NCBI GenBank assembly: GCA_963790075.1
Contig: CAWBNG010000007.1
Location: 124,001 to 188,000, forward strand
Source of the DNA: CAYOUV01 sp963790075
Lineage (GTDB): Bacteria; Chloroflexota; Anaerolineae; Anaerolineales; Villigracilaceae
Reading direction: 5' to 3'
Length of the DNA stretch: 64,000 nt
Positions 34,451 to 43,414 of this stretch are shown one piece after another. The number at the start of each line of letters is the position of its first letter. Within the stretch, counting starts at the first letter, position 1. Position numbers and translations under genes: made by a program. Under the pieces are notes generated by a model. The model saw nothing but the letters and a program-made list of their open reading frames with translations. It did not search any database and had not been told where the DNA came from.

Positions 34451-34524
34451 CGGGGTGTAGCGCAGTTGGCCAGCGCACCGCGTTTGGGACGCGGGGGTCG
34501 GCGGTTCGAGTCCGCCCACCCCGA
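34451..34524 (+). tRNA. tRNA-Pro (anticodon TGG)
   Basis: A complete cloverleaf. The acceptor CGGGGTG (34451-34457) pairs with CACCCCG (34517-34523), with discriminator A at 34524. The D arm is around GCGC-AGTTGGCCA-GCGC. The anticodon stem CCGCG/CGCGG has loop TTTGGGA, giving TGG (proline). The T arm GGCGG-TTCGAGT-CCGCC is canonical. CCA is not encoded. Its last 14 bases are the start of the 72-bp tandem repeat that follows. Confidence 0.95.
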
Positions 34525-34926
34525 CCTGTAAACCGCCGATTCAGAAATGGTCGGCGGTTTCCCCATTCAGGGGATTTCACCGTCCGCCCACCCCGACCTG
34601 TAAACCGCCGATTCAGAAATGGTCGGCGGTTTCCCCATTCAGGGGATTTCACCGTCCGCCCACCCCGACCTGTAAACCGCCGATTCAGAAATGGTCGGCG
34701 GTTTCCCCATTCAGGGGATTTCACCGTCCGCCCACCCCGACCTGTAAACCGCCGATTCAGAAATGGTCGGCGGTTTCCCCATTCAGGGGATTTCACCGTC
34801 CGCCCACCCCGACCTGTAAACCGCCGATTTAGAAATGGTCGGCGGTTTCCCCATTCAGGGGATTTCACCGTCCGCCCACCCCGACCTGCAAACCGCCGAT
34901 TTAGAAATGGTCGGCGGTTTCCCCAT
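34511..34926 (+). repeat. 72-bp tandem repeat made of tRNA-Pro 3' end plus terminator (six copies)
   Basis: Units start at 34511, 34583, 34655, 34727, 34799 and 34871. Each begins with the last 14 bases of the tRNA (TCCGCCCACCCCGA), followed by a hairpin AAACCGCCGA/TCGGCGGTTT and the spacer CCCCATTCAGGGGATTTCACCG, in which CCCC and GGGG could also pair. The sixth copy is cut off after the hairpin. Copies 5 and 6 share GATTTAG where copies 1-4 have GATTCAG, and copy 6 has CTGCAAAC. The period is a multiple of three, which creates long spurious reading frames on both strands. Confidence 0.95.
34530..34560 (+). terminator. Terminator-like hairpin of tRNA-Pro (first of six)
   Basis: A ten-base perfect stem (34530-34539 with 34551-34560) with an 11-base loop lies six bases after the tRNA end. 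The stem finishes in TTT and C's follow it. The same hairpin recurs in each repeat unit. Confidence 0.65.
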
Positions 34927-35252
34927 CTTTAGTAATTTTCGATAGGCGTGGAATCCCCACCTGGTCACAAGCAGGTGGATATTAATTTGAGATATGCTTG
35001 CATCATGCGGCAGATCGGACAACCGTCAGCGCAAGATCCAATTGCTTCGCCCGGGGGACGATCTTGTCAGTTCGGTTCCGCTTAGCTTGAGCAGCCTGTT
35101 ATTATTGAAGCTTGGACTTGTCCCCAATTCGTCCACAAGATATTGCATATCTTGGTCAACCTGACAGACGTATTTTCAATGGAAGAACTTCATTTGCAAG
35201 GGCATCTTCTCTCTGATGGTTGAAGATGCCCTCAAGCGTGTCGAGGCGCTTC
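34927..35252. other. Non-coding stretch between the repeat array and araA
   Basis: No convincing reading frame. Two hairpins are visible: CCACCTG/CAGGTGG near 34957-34978, and an 11-bp perfect stem AGGGCATCTTC (35199-35209) with 35222-35232. The second lies 20 bases beyond the araA stop and may terminate it, though no T-run follows on the minus strand. Confidence 0.5.
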
Positions 35253-36752
35253 CTAAATTCCATTTGCAAACCGGTAATACAAATCGTTCCAACGCAATTC
35301 TTTCTTGAACTCAGGCAGGCAAGTATTCTCATCAATGAGCAGCATTTCAGTCCCGGCCATACCTGCGAAGTCTTGCAGATGGTCCGATGTGACATCATAG
35401 CTGAAACTGGTGTGGTGCGCGCCTCCGGCCAGGATCCAGGCCGCAGCGGCTGTCTTTAGGTTCGGTTTTGGCTTCCAGAACGCTCGGGCAACCGGCAGCT
35501 TGGGAAGAGGCGCTTCTGTCGGCACAACGTCCACTTCGTTGATGATCAAGCGGAAGCGGTTGCCCATGTCTACCATGGAAACCGCCACTGCCGGGCCAGT
35601 CTGCGAATCGAAGATCAAGCGCACCGGGTCCGCTTTACCGCCAATCGACAAGGGCAGGATTTCCAGCTTGGGCTTGGTGGCCGCGATGGAAGAGCAAATT
35701 TCCAGCATGTGCGCGCCCAGCACCTTGTCACCTGAAGGGGTGAAGTGGTAGATGTAATCTTCCATGAAACTGGTGCCATGCTCCATGCCAATGCTCATAA
35801 CCTTCATGGCACGCACCAGTGCAGACGTTTTCCAATCACCTTCAGCGCCGAAACCGTACCCGTCGGCCATCAAACGTTGGACGGCCAAGCCGGGCAATTG
35901 CGCCAGGCCGTGCAAATCTTCGAAAGTCGTGGTGAAAGCACCAAAATTGCCATTTTCCAGAAAATGACGCATCCCCAATTCGATGCGGGCGCCCTCCCGC
36001 AGGGACAAGTGCCGTTCACCATCAGGTTGCAGGGAAGGTACAACATCGTAGAGTTCGAGATATTCTTTTACCAGTTGATCAACTTCGGCATCCGCAACCT
36101 GGTCTACCACTTTGACCAAATCTCCGACACCGTAACCGTATACGCTGTACCCAAGCTGGATTTGCGCTTCAACCTTGTCCCCTTCGGTGACAGCCACATC
36201 GCGCATGTTGTCGCCAAAGCGGGCGACTTTCATGCTGTGCCAATCATGCCAGGCACAGGCCGCGCGAGACCAGATATCCAGCTGCTGATGGACTTCAGGA
36301 TCCTGCCAGTGACCGACGACTACTTTGCGGTTCAGGCGCAAACGACTGCAGATGAAACCAAATTCACGGTCGCCGTGCGCGGACTGATTCAGGTTCATGA
36401 AATCCATGTCAATATCGGACCAGGGGATCTCCGCATTGAACTGGGTGTGCAGGTGCACAAAAGGTTGCTTGAGCGCGGTAAGCCCGGCGATCCACATTTT
36501 TGCCGGGGAGAACGTGTGCATCCAGGTGATCAATCCGATGCAGTTGGGCGCTGAGTTGGCCTCCAGGCACAGGGTATGGATGGCATCTGGCGTGGTCAGT
36601 ACCGGTTTGAAGACAACCGTGACCGGCAACTTTTCCGAAAGTGCTGCAGCAATGACTTTCGAGTTTTCCGCCACCTGCTTTAGGGTCTCGGGACCATAGA
36701 GATGCTGGCTGCCGGTCACAAACCAGAGTTCGTATTGTTTCAAATTGATCAT
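35253..36752 (-). CDS. araA: L-arabinose isomerase
   Basis: 499 residues, the normal AraA length. ELWFVTGSQHLYGPETLKQV is the signature N-terminus. ITWMHTFSPAKMWIAGL, HLHTQFNAEIPW and DFMNLNQSAHGDREFGF follow, with later EDYIYHF and HMLEI motifs providing the Mn-binding Glu and His residues. It converts L-arabinose to L-ribulose in the cytoplasm. Its ATG overlaps the araD stop by one base (TAATG), so the two are coupled. Confidence 0.96.
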   Translation of the reverse strand: MINLKQYELWFVTGSQHLYGPETLKQVAENSKVIAAALSEKLPVTVVFKPVLTTPDAIHTLCLEANSAPNCIGLITWMHTFSPAKMWIAGLTALKQPFVHLHTQFNAEIPWSDIDMDFMNLNQSAHGDREFGFICSRLRLNRKVVVGHWQDPEVHQQLDIWSRAACAWHDWHSMKVARFGDNMRDVAVTEGDKVEAQIQLGYSVYGYGVGDLVKVVDQVADAEVDQLVKEYLELYDVVPSLQPDGERHLSLREGARIELGMRHFLENGNFGAFTTTFEDLHGLAQLPGLAVQRLMADGYGFGAEGDWKTSALVRAMKVMSIGMEHGTSFMEDYIYHFTPSGDKVLGAHMLEICSSIAATKPKLEILPLSIGGKADPVRLIFDSQTGPAVAVSMVDMGNRFRLIINEVDVVPTEAPLPKLPVARAFWKPKPNLKTAAAAWILAGGAHHTSFSYDVTSDHLQDFAGMAGTEMLLIDENTCLPEFKKELRWNDLYYRFANGI

Positions 36753-37468
36753 TATGACATCTCCTCTTTACGACTTTTTGTTTGTCCATAATAGGCGTTT
36801 GCGCCGTGCTTTCTCAGATAGTGCTTTTCCAGCAATTCCTGTTGTATGGGCGGAATGCCCGGCTCAAGCAGCATGGCGTGGAAGTTCATAAACGCGACCT
36901 CCTCTAACACCACGGCATTTTGGACGGCGTCTAGCGGGTCGACGCCCCATGCAAATGGGCCATGGCTGTGGACAAGAACGGCAGGGATGGCATCGGGGTC
37001 TTTCTCCTGGAAGGTCTCCTTGATTACCAGTCCGGTTTCCTTTTCGTATTCCCCTTGGATCTCGCCTTTCGTCATTTTTCGGGTGCAGGGAATCTCACCA
37101 TAGAAATAATCAGCCTGCGTTGTGCCGAGCGCCATGATGCCACGACCTGCTTGGGCAAAGCTTGTTGCCCAACGGCTATGAGTATGTACGATGCCGCCGA
37201 TGTTCGCAAACGCCTTATAGAGCTCGAGATGTGTCGGGGTATCAGATGAAGGCCTCAGCCCTTCATCCACGAACTTTCCCGTTTCCAATTCCACAACCAC
37301 CATGTCCTCGGCCTTCATATCATCATAGGATATCCCCGATGGTTTTATGACCACAAGCCCTTGCTGTCTGTCGATGCCCGACACGTTCCCCCAGGTGAAG
37401 GTGATCAGGCCGTGCTTGGGAAGCAGCAGATTTGCCCGAAATACCTGTTCTTTCAATCGCTCTAGCAT
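36752..37468 (-). CDS. araD: L-ribulose-5-phosphate 4-epimerase
   Basis: 238 residues. HGLITFTWGNVSGIDR, VIKPSGISYDDM, VVELETGK, PSSDTPTHLELYKAF and IVHTHSRWATSFAQAG (zinc His-x-His) match the class II aldolase/AraD family, with VLVHSHGPFAWG as the third zinc histidine. It makes D-xylulose 5-phosphate, which enters the pentose phosphate pathway. It lies between the kinase gene (six-base gap) and araA. Confidence 0.95.
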   Translation of the reverse strand: MLERLKEQVFRANLLLPKHGLITFTWGNVSGIDRQQGLVVIKPSGISYDDMKAEDMVVVELETGKFVDEGLRPSSDTPTHLELYKAFANIGGIVHTHSRWATSFAQAGRGIMALGTTQADYFYGEIPCTRKMTKGEIQGEYEKETGLVIKETFQEKDPDAIPAVLVHSHGPFAWGVDPLDAVQNAVVLEEVAFMNFHAMLLEPGIPPIQQELLEKHYLRKHGANAYYGQTKSRKEEMS

Positions 37469-37474
37469 GTTTTA

Positions 37475-39082
37475 TTACCTCAGCCCAACCACAGCGGCCT
37501 TTTCGATGATGAGTCCCTGTTTGTAGCGTTCCATGAACGCCGTAAAACCATCGATATCCCTTTGATCTGGGGAGATCGTCGTGCCGTTTTCGCCTGCAAA
37601 GACCTTGTTGGAGAGATAGGCTTCCAGGGGTTCATTCGTCCCCTTGTTGAGCATATATGATGCGAGTAAGGCGATTCCCCATGCGCCGCCCTCGCCGGCG
37701 GTCTCCATCACGGTAACAGGGACATTCATCGCCATCGCCATGATCTTCTGGCCTACTTCCTTTGTTCTGAAGAATCCACCGTGACCGAGAATCTGGTCGA
37801 TCTTCACTTGCTCCTGTTCAAAGAGAATGTCCAATCCGATCTTCAATGCACCGAGAGCCGAGAACAAATGCACGCGCATGAAATTCGAGAGTGTGAAACG
37901 GCTTTCGGGTGTACGGACGAACAACGGACGCCCCTGCTCGAGGTGGGTGATATGCTCGCCCGACAAATAATTGTAGGCCAGCAGCCCGCCGCCATCCGCA
38001 TCGCCCGTGAGTGCCGTTTGATAGAGCATTTCAAACAGCCTGGATTGACTGATCTCCACACCAAGCGCATTGGTGAATTCATGGAACAGTTCGACCCATG
38101 CGTTGAGATCGGATGTGCAGTTGTTGCTATGGACCATGGCGACAGGTTTACCGGTGGGCGTCGTCACCATATCGATCTCGGGGTAGACCTTCGATAAGGC
38201 CTTTTCCAACACGATCATGGCAAAGACGGATGTTCCCGCAGAAACATTGCCTGTTCGCTCTGCAACGCTGTTGGTCGCAACCATGCCTGTGCCTGCGTCA
38301 CCCTCGGGTGGACAGAGTGGAACACCCGCTTGTAGCTGTCCCGTAGGATCGAGCAGCCTTGCGCCTTCTTCGGTAAGAAGGCCTGCGTCATCCCCTGCGA
38401 CAAGGACTTTGGGCAGGATATCCTGGAGTTTCCACGAGACGTCTTCCGCTTTGAGCCGTTTGTTGAACAGCTCGATCTTGCCTTTATCGTAGTCATTGGT
38501 ATTGCTATCGATGGGAAACATGCCCGATGTATCGCCAACGCCCAACACCCTTTGTCCCGACAGTTTCCAATGGACATAGCCTGCCAACGTGGTCAGATAG
38601 GAGACATCCTTGATATGGGATTCCTTGTTCAATATCGCCTGATGGAGATGTGCAATGCTCCAACGCTGGGGAATGTTGAATTGGAACAAATCCGTGAGTT
38701 GCTCTGCTGCCTGTCCGGTTGAGGTGTTCCGCCAGGTACGAAATGGAACGAGTTGGTTTCCATCCTTGTCGAATGCCATATACCCGTGCATCATGGCACT
38801 GAAGCCGATGGCACCGATGGTTTTGAGTGGAAGGTTGTATTTCTCAAAAACATCCTTGCTGAGATTCTGATAGCTCTCCCGCAAGCCTGCCCAAACATCT
38901 TCGAGACTGTATGTCCAGACGCCGTTCTCGTATCGGTTCTCCCACTCATGGCTTCCCAAGGCGATCGGCAAATGATCCTTGCCAATCAACACCGCCTTGA
39001 TGCGAGTTGAGCCGAACTCGATGCCAAGAGCGATCTTTCCACTCTCAATTGCTTTTTGGGTATCGTTTCGATCCATATTCAT
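37475..39082 (-). CDS. araB: FGGY-family carbohydrate kinase, probable L-ribulokinase
   Basis: 535 residues. IALGIEFGSTRIKAVLIG is the phosphate-1 motif of FGGY kinases. IGFSAMMHGYMAFD and FRTWRNTSTG line the sugar site, PEGDAGTGMVATNS and NVSAGTSVFAM the ATP site, and LGHGGFFRTKEVGQ plus TAGEGGAWGIALLAS the C-terminal signature. The role as ribulokinase is inferred from its place directly before araD and araA; sequence alone shows only a ketopentose or polyol kinase. It is first in the kinase-araD-araA operon. Confidence 0.85.
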   Translation of the reverse strand: MNMDRNDTQKAIESGKIALGIEFGSTRIKAVLIGKDHLPIALGSHEWENRYENGVWTYSLEDVWAGLRESYQNLSKDVFEKYNLPLKTIGAIGFSAMMHGYMAFDKDGNQLVPFRTWRNTSTGQAAEQLTDLFQFNIPQRWSIAHLHQAILNKESHIKDVSYLTTLAGYVHWKLSGQRVLGVGDTSGMFPIDSNTNDYDKGKIELFNKRLKAEDVSWKLQDILPKVLVAGDDAGLLTEEGARLLDPTGQLQAGVPLCPPEGDAGTGMVATNSVAERTGNVSAGTSVFAMIVLEKALSKVYPEIDMVTTPTGKPVAMVHSNNCTSDLNAWVELFHEFTNALGVEISQSRLFEMLYQTALTGDADGGGLLAYNYLSGEHITHLEQGRPLFVRTPESRFTLSNFMRVHLFSALGALKIGLDILFEQEQVKIDQILGHGGFFRTKEVGQKIMAMAMNVPVTVMETAGEGGAWGIALLASYMLNKGTNEPLEAYLSNKVFAGENGTTISPDQRDIDGFTAFMERYKQGLIIEKAAVVGLR

Positions 39083-39088
39083 CTCACA

Positions 39089-39211
39089 TTATTTAAAGTC
39101 GTTATGTAAAACATATTTGACGCAAACTAGTTTTTTTTCTTCGCCCACGACAGAGACGGGGCCTGCATGCACCTGTAAATCTCCAGTACCATGCAGTCGA
39201 ATTGATTTCAT
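39089..39211 (-). pseudogene. Short remnant resembling a zinc alcohol/sorbitol dehydrogenase N-terminus
   Basis: A 40-codon frame begins MKSIRLHGTGDLQVHAGPV and continues with VVGEEKKLVCVKYV before a stop. This looks like the first strand pair of a medium-chain zinc dehydrogenase (MKAxRLHGxGDLRVExVP...VLVRV), but the catalytic cysteine and everything after it are missing. It lies between the kinase gene and the M24-type gene. It may be a deletion remnant of a polyol dehydrogenase from the sugar operon. Confidence 0.4.
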
Positions 39212-39226
39212 GCATGCCATTCCTTT

Positions 39227-40315
39227 TTACTTTTCGAGAATGGCTGGTCGTTTGATAATTTGGTCGCCGATATGCACATCGATAGTTTGCCAATCCGGCA
39301 TCTCAGTAATGATCTCGTTTTTATGGTCACTGACCAAAATCGTGTCTTCGGATTTTGCGCCTTTTATCGATGGATTCCATGCAAACGCCTGACCAACCAA
39401 AATCGGCTGAGTGGATGCGGGTGTAGCGGTGAACTCGCGCGGCGCATATCCCGCCGAACCACCTTGATGATGAAGCTGCCATTCATCGGGGAAACCAACG
39501 GAAGCGTAAGTTGCCTGCGCTTTACGGAAGACATCTCCCATCGTGTTGGGGGGGCGCGTCGCGGCAATCATTTCTGCATCTATGCAGGCAACAGCATGCG
39601 CTTTGCGTCGGATCTCATCCGGCAATGCGCCAAAATAAACCAGGCGCGTAATTGAGCAAATCAATCCGCCTTTGCGCCCGCACAGAATCAACATGGCATA
39701 TCTTTGAAGTTGTTTGGAAGTTGGCAATGGATGGCGATATGAAAAAATACGCTCATCCGTGGCAACCAAATTGACAATGGCTTGCACGCCCTGACATTCA
39801 ACCGCCTGTGAAAGATTTGCAGCAATTTCATGTTCAGTCATGCTGGGGTGTACAGAATCAATAGCGACGCGCATCCCCTGCGCGCATAATTTTCCCAATT
39901 CCCTATATCGCTCGCCTTCTTCGGGAGTCAAGCGAGAACGCAAGCTGACTATTTCATTTGACATATCCAACGCGCTGGGGAAAACAGTGTCAGCACCTAA
40001 TTTCATCCCGCTCGTTAATTCTGAAATCAAGTCTTTTTGTTTGTACCAAGGGACTACTTGAAAATCCCAATCTTGATCGGCAAGCCCCTCTTCCTGCATC
40101 AAGCGATTAGCTTCGATATTGTTGGTAATTACATAGCGATTTGTGGGTGTGAGCAACAACGATGCCGCGCCAATTAAATCCGCGCGGTTGATAAAAGAAT
40201 CCGCTCCACACGTCGCCCAAGCGAAATTGCCAGACTGCCGAAGTAAAAGCGCGTCAACCCCACGACTTTCGAGTAAAGCCCGAATATTTTTTTGTTTCGC
40301 GTCAAACTCACTCAT
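39227..40315 (-). CDS. M24-fold (creatinase/aminopeptidase P-like) protein lacking most metal ligands
   Basis: 362 residues from ATG 40315, which overlaps the ccdA-like stop by four bases; the longer frame upstream is not used. Residues 1-130 form the creatinase N-terminal domain and 135-360 the pita-bread domain. Where metallopeptidases have iDxG...sDxTR, this protein has ILCGRKGGLICSITR (about 210-224), so both Asp ligands are lost. The later EP-type glutamate is replaced (WNPSIKG). The His of HHQGGSAGY and the Glu of SEDTILVS remain. It is therefore probably metal-free, like creatinase, or non-catalytic. Confidence 0.82.
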   Translation of the reverse strand: MSEFDAKQKNIRALLESRGVDALLLRQSGNFAWATCGADSFINRADLIGAASLLLTPTNRYVITNNIEANRLMQEEGLADQDWDFQVVPWYKQKDLISELTSGMKLGADTVFPSALDMSNEIVSLRSRLTPEEGERYRELGKLCAQGMRVAIDSVHPSMTEHEIAANLSQAVECQGVQAIVNLVATDERIFSYRHPLPTSKQLQRYAMLILCGRKGGLICSITRLVYFGALPDEIRRKAHAVACIDAEMIAATRPPNTMGDVFRKAQATYASVGFPDEWQLHHQGGSAGYAPREFTATPASTQPILVGQAFAWNPSIKGAKSEDTILVSDHKNEIITEMPDWQTIDVHIGDQIIKRPAILEK

Positions 40316-40995
40316 TGCCAACTCCAAGTAAAGAATAATGGCAGCAAATCCCAATTTTGACTCAAATCGTAAATAGCGATGCCGATCAAGAGCAAGCCAC
40401 CAGCGAAATTGACGACTCTGCTGTGGCGGACAAACACGGCAGTCAACTGGCGTTGGAGCACCCCGGAAAGCAACGAAAGAATCAAGAGCGGCACACCAAG
40501 TCCCAATCCAAACCATAAGAATACCCATAGTTTGCTGAAGGCTTCCCCAAGCGTAAAAGATAAGGCGAAGATACTGACGATCATGGGACCAGAGCAGGGG
40601 AGTGCAATCGGTCCGTAAAGCAAACCATACACGTAGGCCTTAATGAATGGATGACGCAACGCTGGCATTTGAATTTGCGGCAAACTCTTGAAAGGATTGC
40701 GATTCAGTAAAAGCAGAATCCCCAGAATAAAAATAAGCAGATTTGCAAGCGGAATGATAAATACCAATACGCTGCCAACAGGAACAGCCAGCAAAGCGAT
40801 CGAGCCTCCCAGTGCAAGCATCATGGTCAGCGTTCCGAATAGCACAAAAAAACCCAGAAAGTATTTTCGCCTTCCCGCTTCCAATTCATTTTGTGTGCTC
40901 AGGTATGCCAAATAGCCAGGATACAGCGGCAATATGCAGGGACTGGTAGTTGTCAAAAGACCAAGCAGCAGGGATGTAATTGCAATATTATCCAC
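40312..40995 (-). CDS. ccdA: CcdA-type thiol:disulfide membrane transporter
   Basis: 227 residues with about six helices. LLTTTSPCILPLYPGYLAYL and LLYGPIALPCSGPMIVSIFAL hold the two conserved cysteines, in helices 1 and 4, that shuttle reducing power across the membrane in CcdA/DsbD-beta proteins. GTG start at 40995, six bases after the TlpA-like gene. The pair would reduce thioredoxin-like TlpA outside the membrane. It overlaps the M24-fold gene, so all three are co-transcribed. Confidence 0.9.
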   Translation of the reverse strand: MDNIAITSLLLGLLTTTSPCILPLYPGYLAYLSTQNELEAGRRKYFLGFFVLFGTLTMMLALGGSIALLAVPVGSVLVFIIPLANLLIFILGILLLLNRNPFKSLPQIQMPALRHPFIKAYVYGLLYGPIALPCSGPMIVSIFALSFTLGEAFSKLWVFLWFGLGLGVPLLILSLLSGVLQRQLTAVFVRHSRVVNFAGGLLLIGIAIYDLSQNWDLLPLFFTWSWQ

Positions 40996-41001
40996 AACGG
41001 C

Positions 41002-41577
41002 TCATTTCTTCAGAAAAGGTTCGACGATCTTTTGGAGTGTTTCGGCATCTTTTATGCCATATTCCAATTGATGAACATTGCCATCACGGTCGATGAGCAA
41101 CATGGGTGCGAGAGGGGGATTCAAATATTCAGCGTTATACAAATTTCCAAGGGCACGAGCAACTTCAATAGGTGCAACGGCGAAATGCCAGTTGAAGCGA
41201 TAGCTCGAAGCATATTCCTTCAATGAGGCCGCATCTTCGTGAAGATCGACATCCAGGCTAACTGAAATCAAATTGTCTGGATTCCCAAGCGCCTCGTGCA
41301 GTTTGTTTATCTGGGTTGCCTGAACGATACAATTGGGACACCAGATCGCCATGGTTTCAATCAGCACAATTTTTCCGGCATAATCATTCATGGTAAAGGT
41401 CTGGCCGGTTTGTACGTCCGTTAACTCCATATCAAACCAGTCCGGAGTTTTCGTTGGAGCAACAGGAGTAACTGATTGTGGGTTATGGGCGTCATTTGTG
41501 TTTGCCTGCACAGATGTACAAGCAAACATGATCAAGGCGAAACCTGAAAAAAACAGCAAAGAATAAAATTTTTTCAC
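41002..41577 (-). CDS. TlpA-like thioredoxin lipoprotein
   Basis: 191 residues. A lipoprotein signal ends in IMFACTS, followed by a Thr/Pro linker (VTPVAPTKTP). The thioredoxin fold contains ETMAIWCPNCIVQA, with the CxxC active site CPNC, and the cis-Pro segment PPLAPMLLIDRDG. It would act on the outer face as a disulfide reductase, supplied with electrons by CcdA. GTG start at 41577. The 200 bases upstream show no gene. Confidence 0.9.
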   Translation of the reverse strand: MKKFYSLLFFSGFALIMFACTSVQANTNDAHNPQSVTPVAPTKTPDWFDMELTDVQTGQTFTMNDYAGKIVLIETMAIWCPNCIVQATQINKLHEALGNPDNLISVSLDVDLHEDAASLKEYASSYRFNWHFAVAPIEVARALGNLYNAEYLNPPLAPMLLIDRDGNVHQLEYGIKDAETLQKIVEPFLKK

Positions 41578-41777
41578 GATAAAATCCCTTCCAATTCAGT
41601 AACAATAATGAAACCCCAATGCCGTCTCTTATAAAGTGATTTTTTAGTTGAGAAAGCTTTACTCGCCTATAGATTACCTGAGCCTTTCCTTTGCACCGCA
41701 GCGCCAATGCAACGAGAGAGAGAAGAAAAGCTCGCTTTCGTTAGTCTTTCTTCGACCGGAAGAGGACGTAGATAGTC

Positions 41778-43298
41778 TTACGCTTCACTTCCTGCAATTG
41801 CATGCATGATTCTGTTTTCAGTCACTTCACCGGAAAACTCGGCTACCTTCTTCCGGTCGCGCATCACGATGATACGATGACTCGTGCGCAATACCTCCTC
41901 GAGTTCAGAGGAAATAAACAGACAGGACTTGCCTTCTTCAGCCAGCGAAAGCACCAATTTCTGGATTTCAGCTTTGGTGCCCACATCGATACCGCGGGTG
42001 GGTTCATCCATGATCAGAAGCTTTGGGTTCGTGGCAAGCCAGCGGGCTAAAATCACCTTTTGCTGGTTGCCCCCGCTCAAATTCTTAACCGGCTGATCGG
42101 GCGAGGGAGTAGCAATATTCAACAATTCGATGTATTTCTCAGCAATCTCATATTGTTCTTGAGTGCGCAGGTACTTGAACCAGCCCAAGCTGGCTTGCAA
42201 GGCCAGGATGATATTTTCTCTGACGGTCAGTTCGCCGATGATGCCAGCACCCTTGCGATCCTCCGGACACAGGGCCACCCCACGCGAGATGGAGCTGATC
42301 GGCGAAAAATCCTTCACTTCCTGGCCTTCCATCGTCAATGACCCCGTGCTCGGTTTGTCAACGCCAAATAAAAGCTGTGCGATTTCGGTTCGTCCCGAAC
42401 CAAGCAGACCGGCTAGACCGACTACTTCCCCGGCATGCAATTCCAAGGATACTGGTTCCAATGCACCGGCGCGGCCAATCTCTTTTGCCTGAAGCAATGC
42501 CTCGCTTTGAATGTGCTGGCTGCTTTCTTGTTTGATCTTGGACATGTCCTCTAACTCGGTCAGGGACCGTCCGATCATTTTCATAATCAATTCCAGGCGC
42601 GGCAATTTAGCGGTCTCATAAGTTCCGACCAACGTCCCATTTCTTAGTACCGTGATTCTGTCCGCGACTTTGTATACCTGATCCAGGAAATGGGTGATGA
42701 AAATAATTGCCACCCCATCGCCCTTGAGTTTACGCATCACGTTAAAAAGCTGCTCTGTCTCATGCGAATCCAGACTGGAGGTGGGCTCATCTAAAATTAA
42801 AATCCTGACGAATGAAATCTCCAGTGCCCGTGCAATCGCCGCCATCTGTTGGATGGCAACAGAACAAGAGCCCAATGACTGGGTCACATCCAAATCAATA
42901 TTCAGTCTCTGGAGGACTTCTCTGGCGCGGGTATTCATAGCTTTGCGATCGATGCTCCCCCATCGCATGGGTTCCCGGCCGATCAGGATATTCTCTGCCA
43001 CGGTTAGATTGGTGCAAAGGTTGACTTCCTGGTAGACTGTACTGATGCCGAGGGTCTGGGCATGCTGAGGTGATCTGATAGTCATTATCTGCTGATCAAG
43101 CATGATCGTACCGGCATCTGGCTGATCAACGCCAGTCAATACCTTGATCAGAGTGGATTTACCTGCCCCGTTCTCACCTACCAGGGCATGGACCTCACCT
43201 CGCCTCAGCGAAAAATCTACATTGTCTAGGGCCTGTACACCTGGATAATATTTATAAATGCTATTCATGTTTACGATTTCTTTGCGTAGTTCAGCCAT
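41778..43298 (-). CDS. Sugar ABC transporter ATP-binding protein (CUT2, two ATPase domains)
   Basis: 506 residues with two nucleotide-binding domains, as in RbsA/AraG/YtfR. Domain 1 has GENGAGKSTLIKVLTG (Walker A) and ILILDEPTSSLD (Walker B). Domain 2 has the degenerate GLLGSGRTEIAQLLFG, then LSGGNQQKVILARWLATNPKLLIMDEPTRGID. It powers pentose or hexose import with the two permeases upstream. Placement beside araA/araD suggests L-arabinose. GAGG precedes the ATG. Confidence 0.93.
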   Translation of the reverse strand: MAELRKEIVNMNSIYKYYPGVQALDNVDFSLRRGEVHALVGENGAGKSTLIKVLTGVDQPDAGTIMLDQQIMTIRSPQHAQTLGISTVYQEVNLCTNLTVAENILIGREPMRWGSIDRKAMNTRAREVLQRLNIDLDVTQSLGSCSVAIQQMAAIARALEISFVRILILDEPTSSLDSHETEQLFNVMRKLKGDGVAIIFITHFLDQVYKVADRITVLRNGTLVGTYETAKLPRLELIMKMIGRSLTELEDMSKIKQESSQHIQSEALLQAKEIGRAGALEPVSLELHAGEVVGLAGLLGSGRTEIAQLLFGVDKPSTGSLTMEGQEVKDFSPISSISRGVALCPEDRKGAGIIGELTVRENIILALQASLGWFKYLRTQEQYEIAEKYIELLNIATPSPDQPVKNLSGGNQQKVILARWLATNPKLLIMDEPTRGIDVGTKAEIQKLVLSLAEEGKSCLFISSELEEVLRTSHRIIVMRDRKKVAEFSGEVTENRIMHAIAGSEA

Positions 43299-43414
43299 AC
43301 TTTACCTCGAACTATCGATAATAGAGGGAGCTTACCAGGTCTATTCGGTGGAAAAGCGACTTGTAAGCCACTTCTCCTTTTAGAAAATAATTTGGGTTCA
43401 TACTACAGGTTTTC

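Noticed and set aside
34245..34868. 207-codon minus-strand frame with repeated GGRTVKSPEWGNRR units
   Set aside because: Produced by the 72-bp period being a multiple of three; it also crosses the tRNA gene.
34511..34926. CRISPR-like regular repeats
   Set aside because: The whole 72-bp unit is conserved with no variable spacers, and it derives from the tRNA 3' end.
33748..34932. 394-codon plus-strand frame with repeated Arg/Pro segments
   Set aside because: Its C-terminal half is the translated 72-bp repeat and runs through the tRNA gene; the first half is antisense to the esterase.
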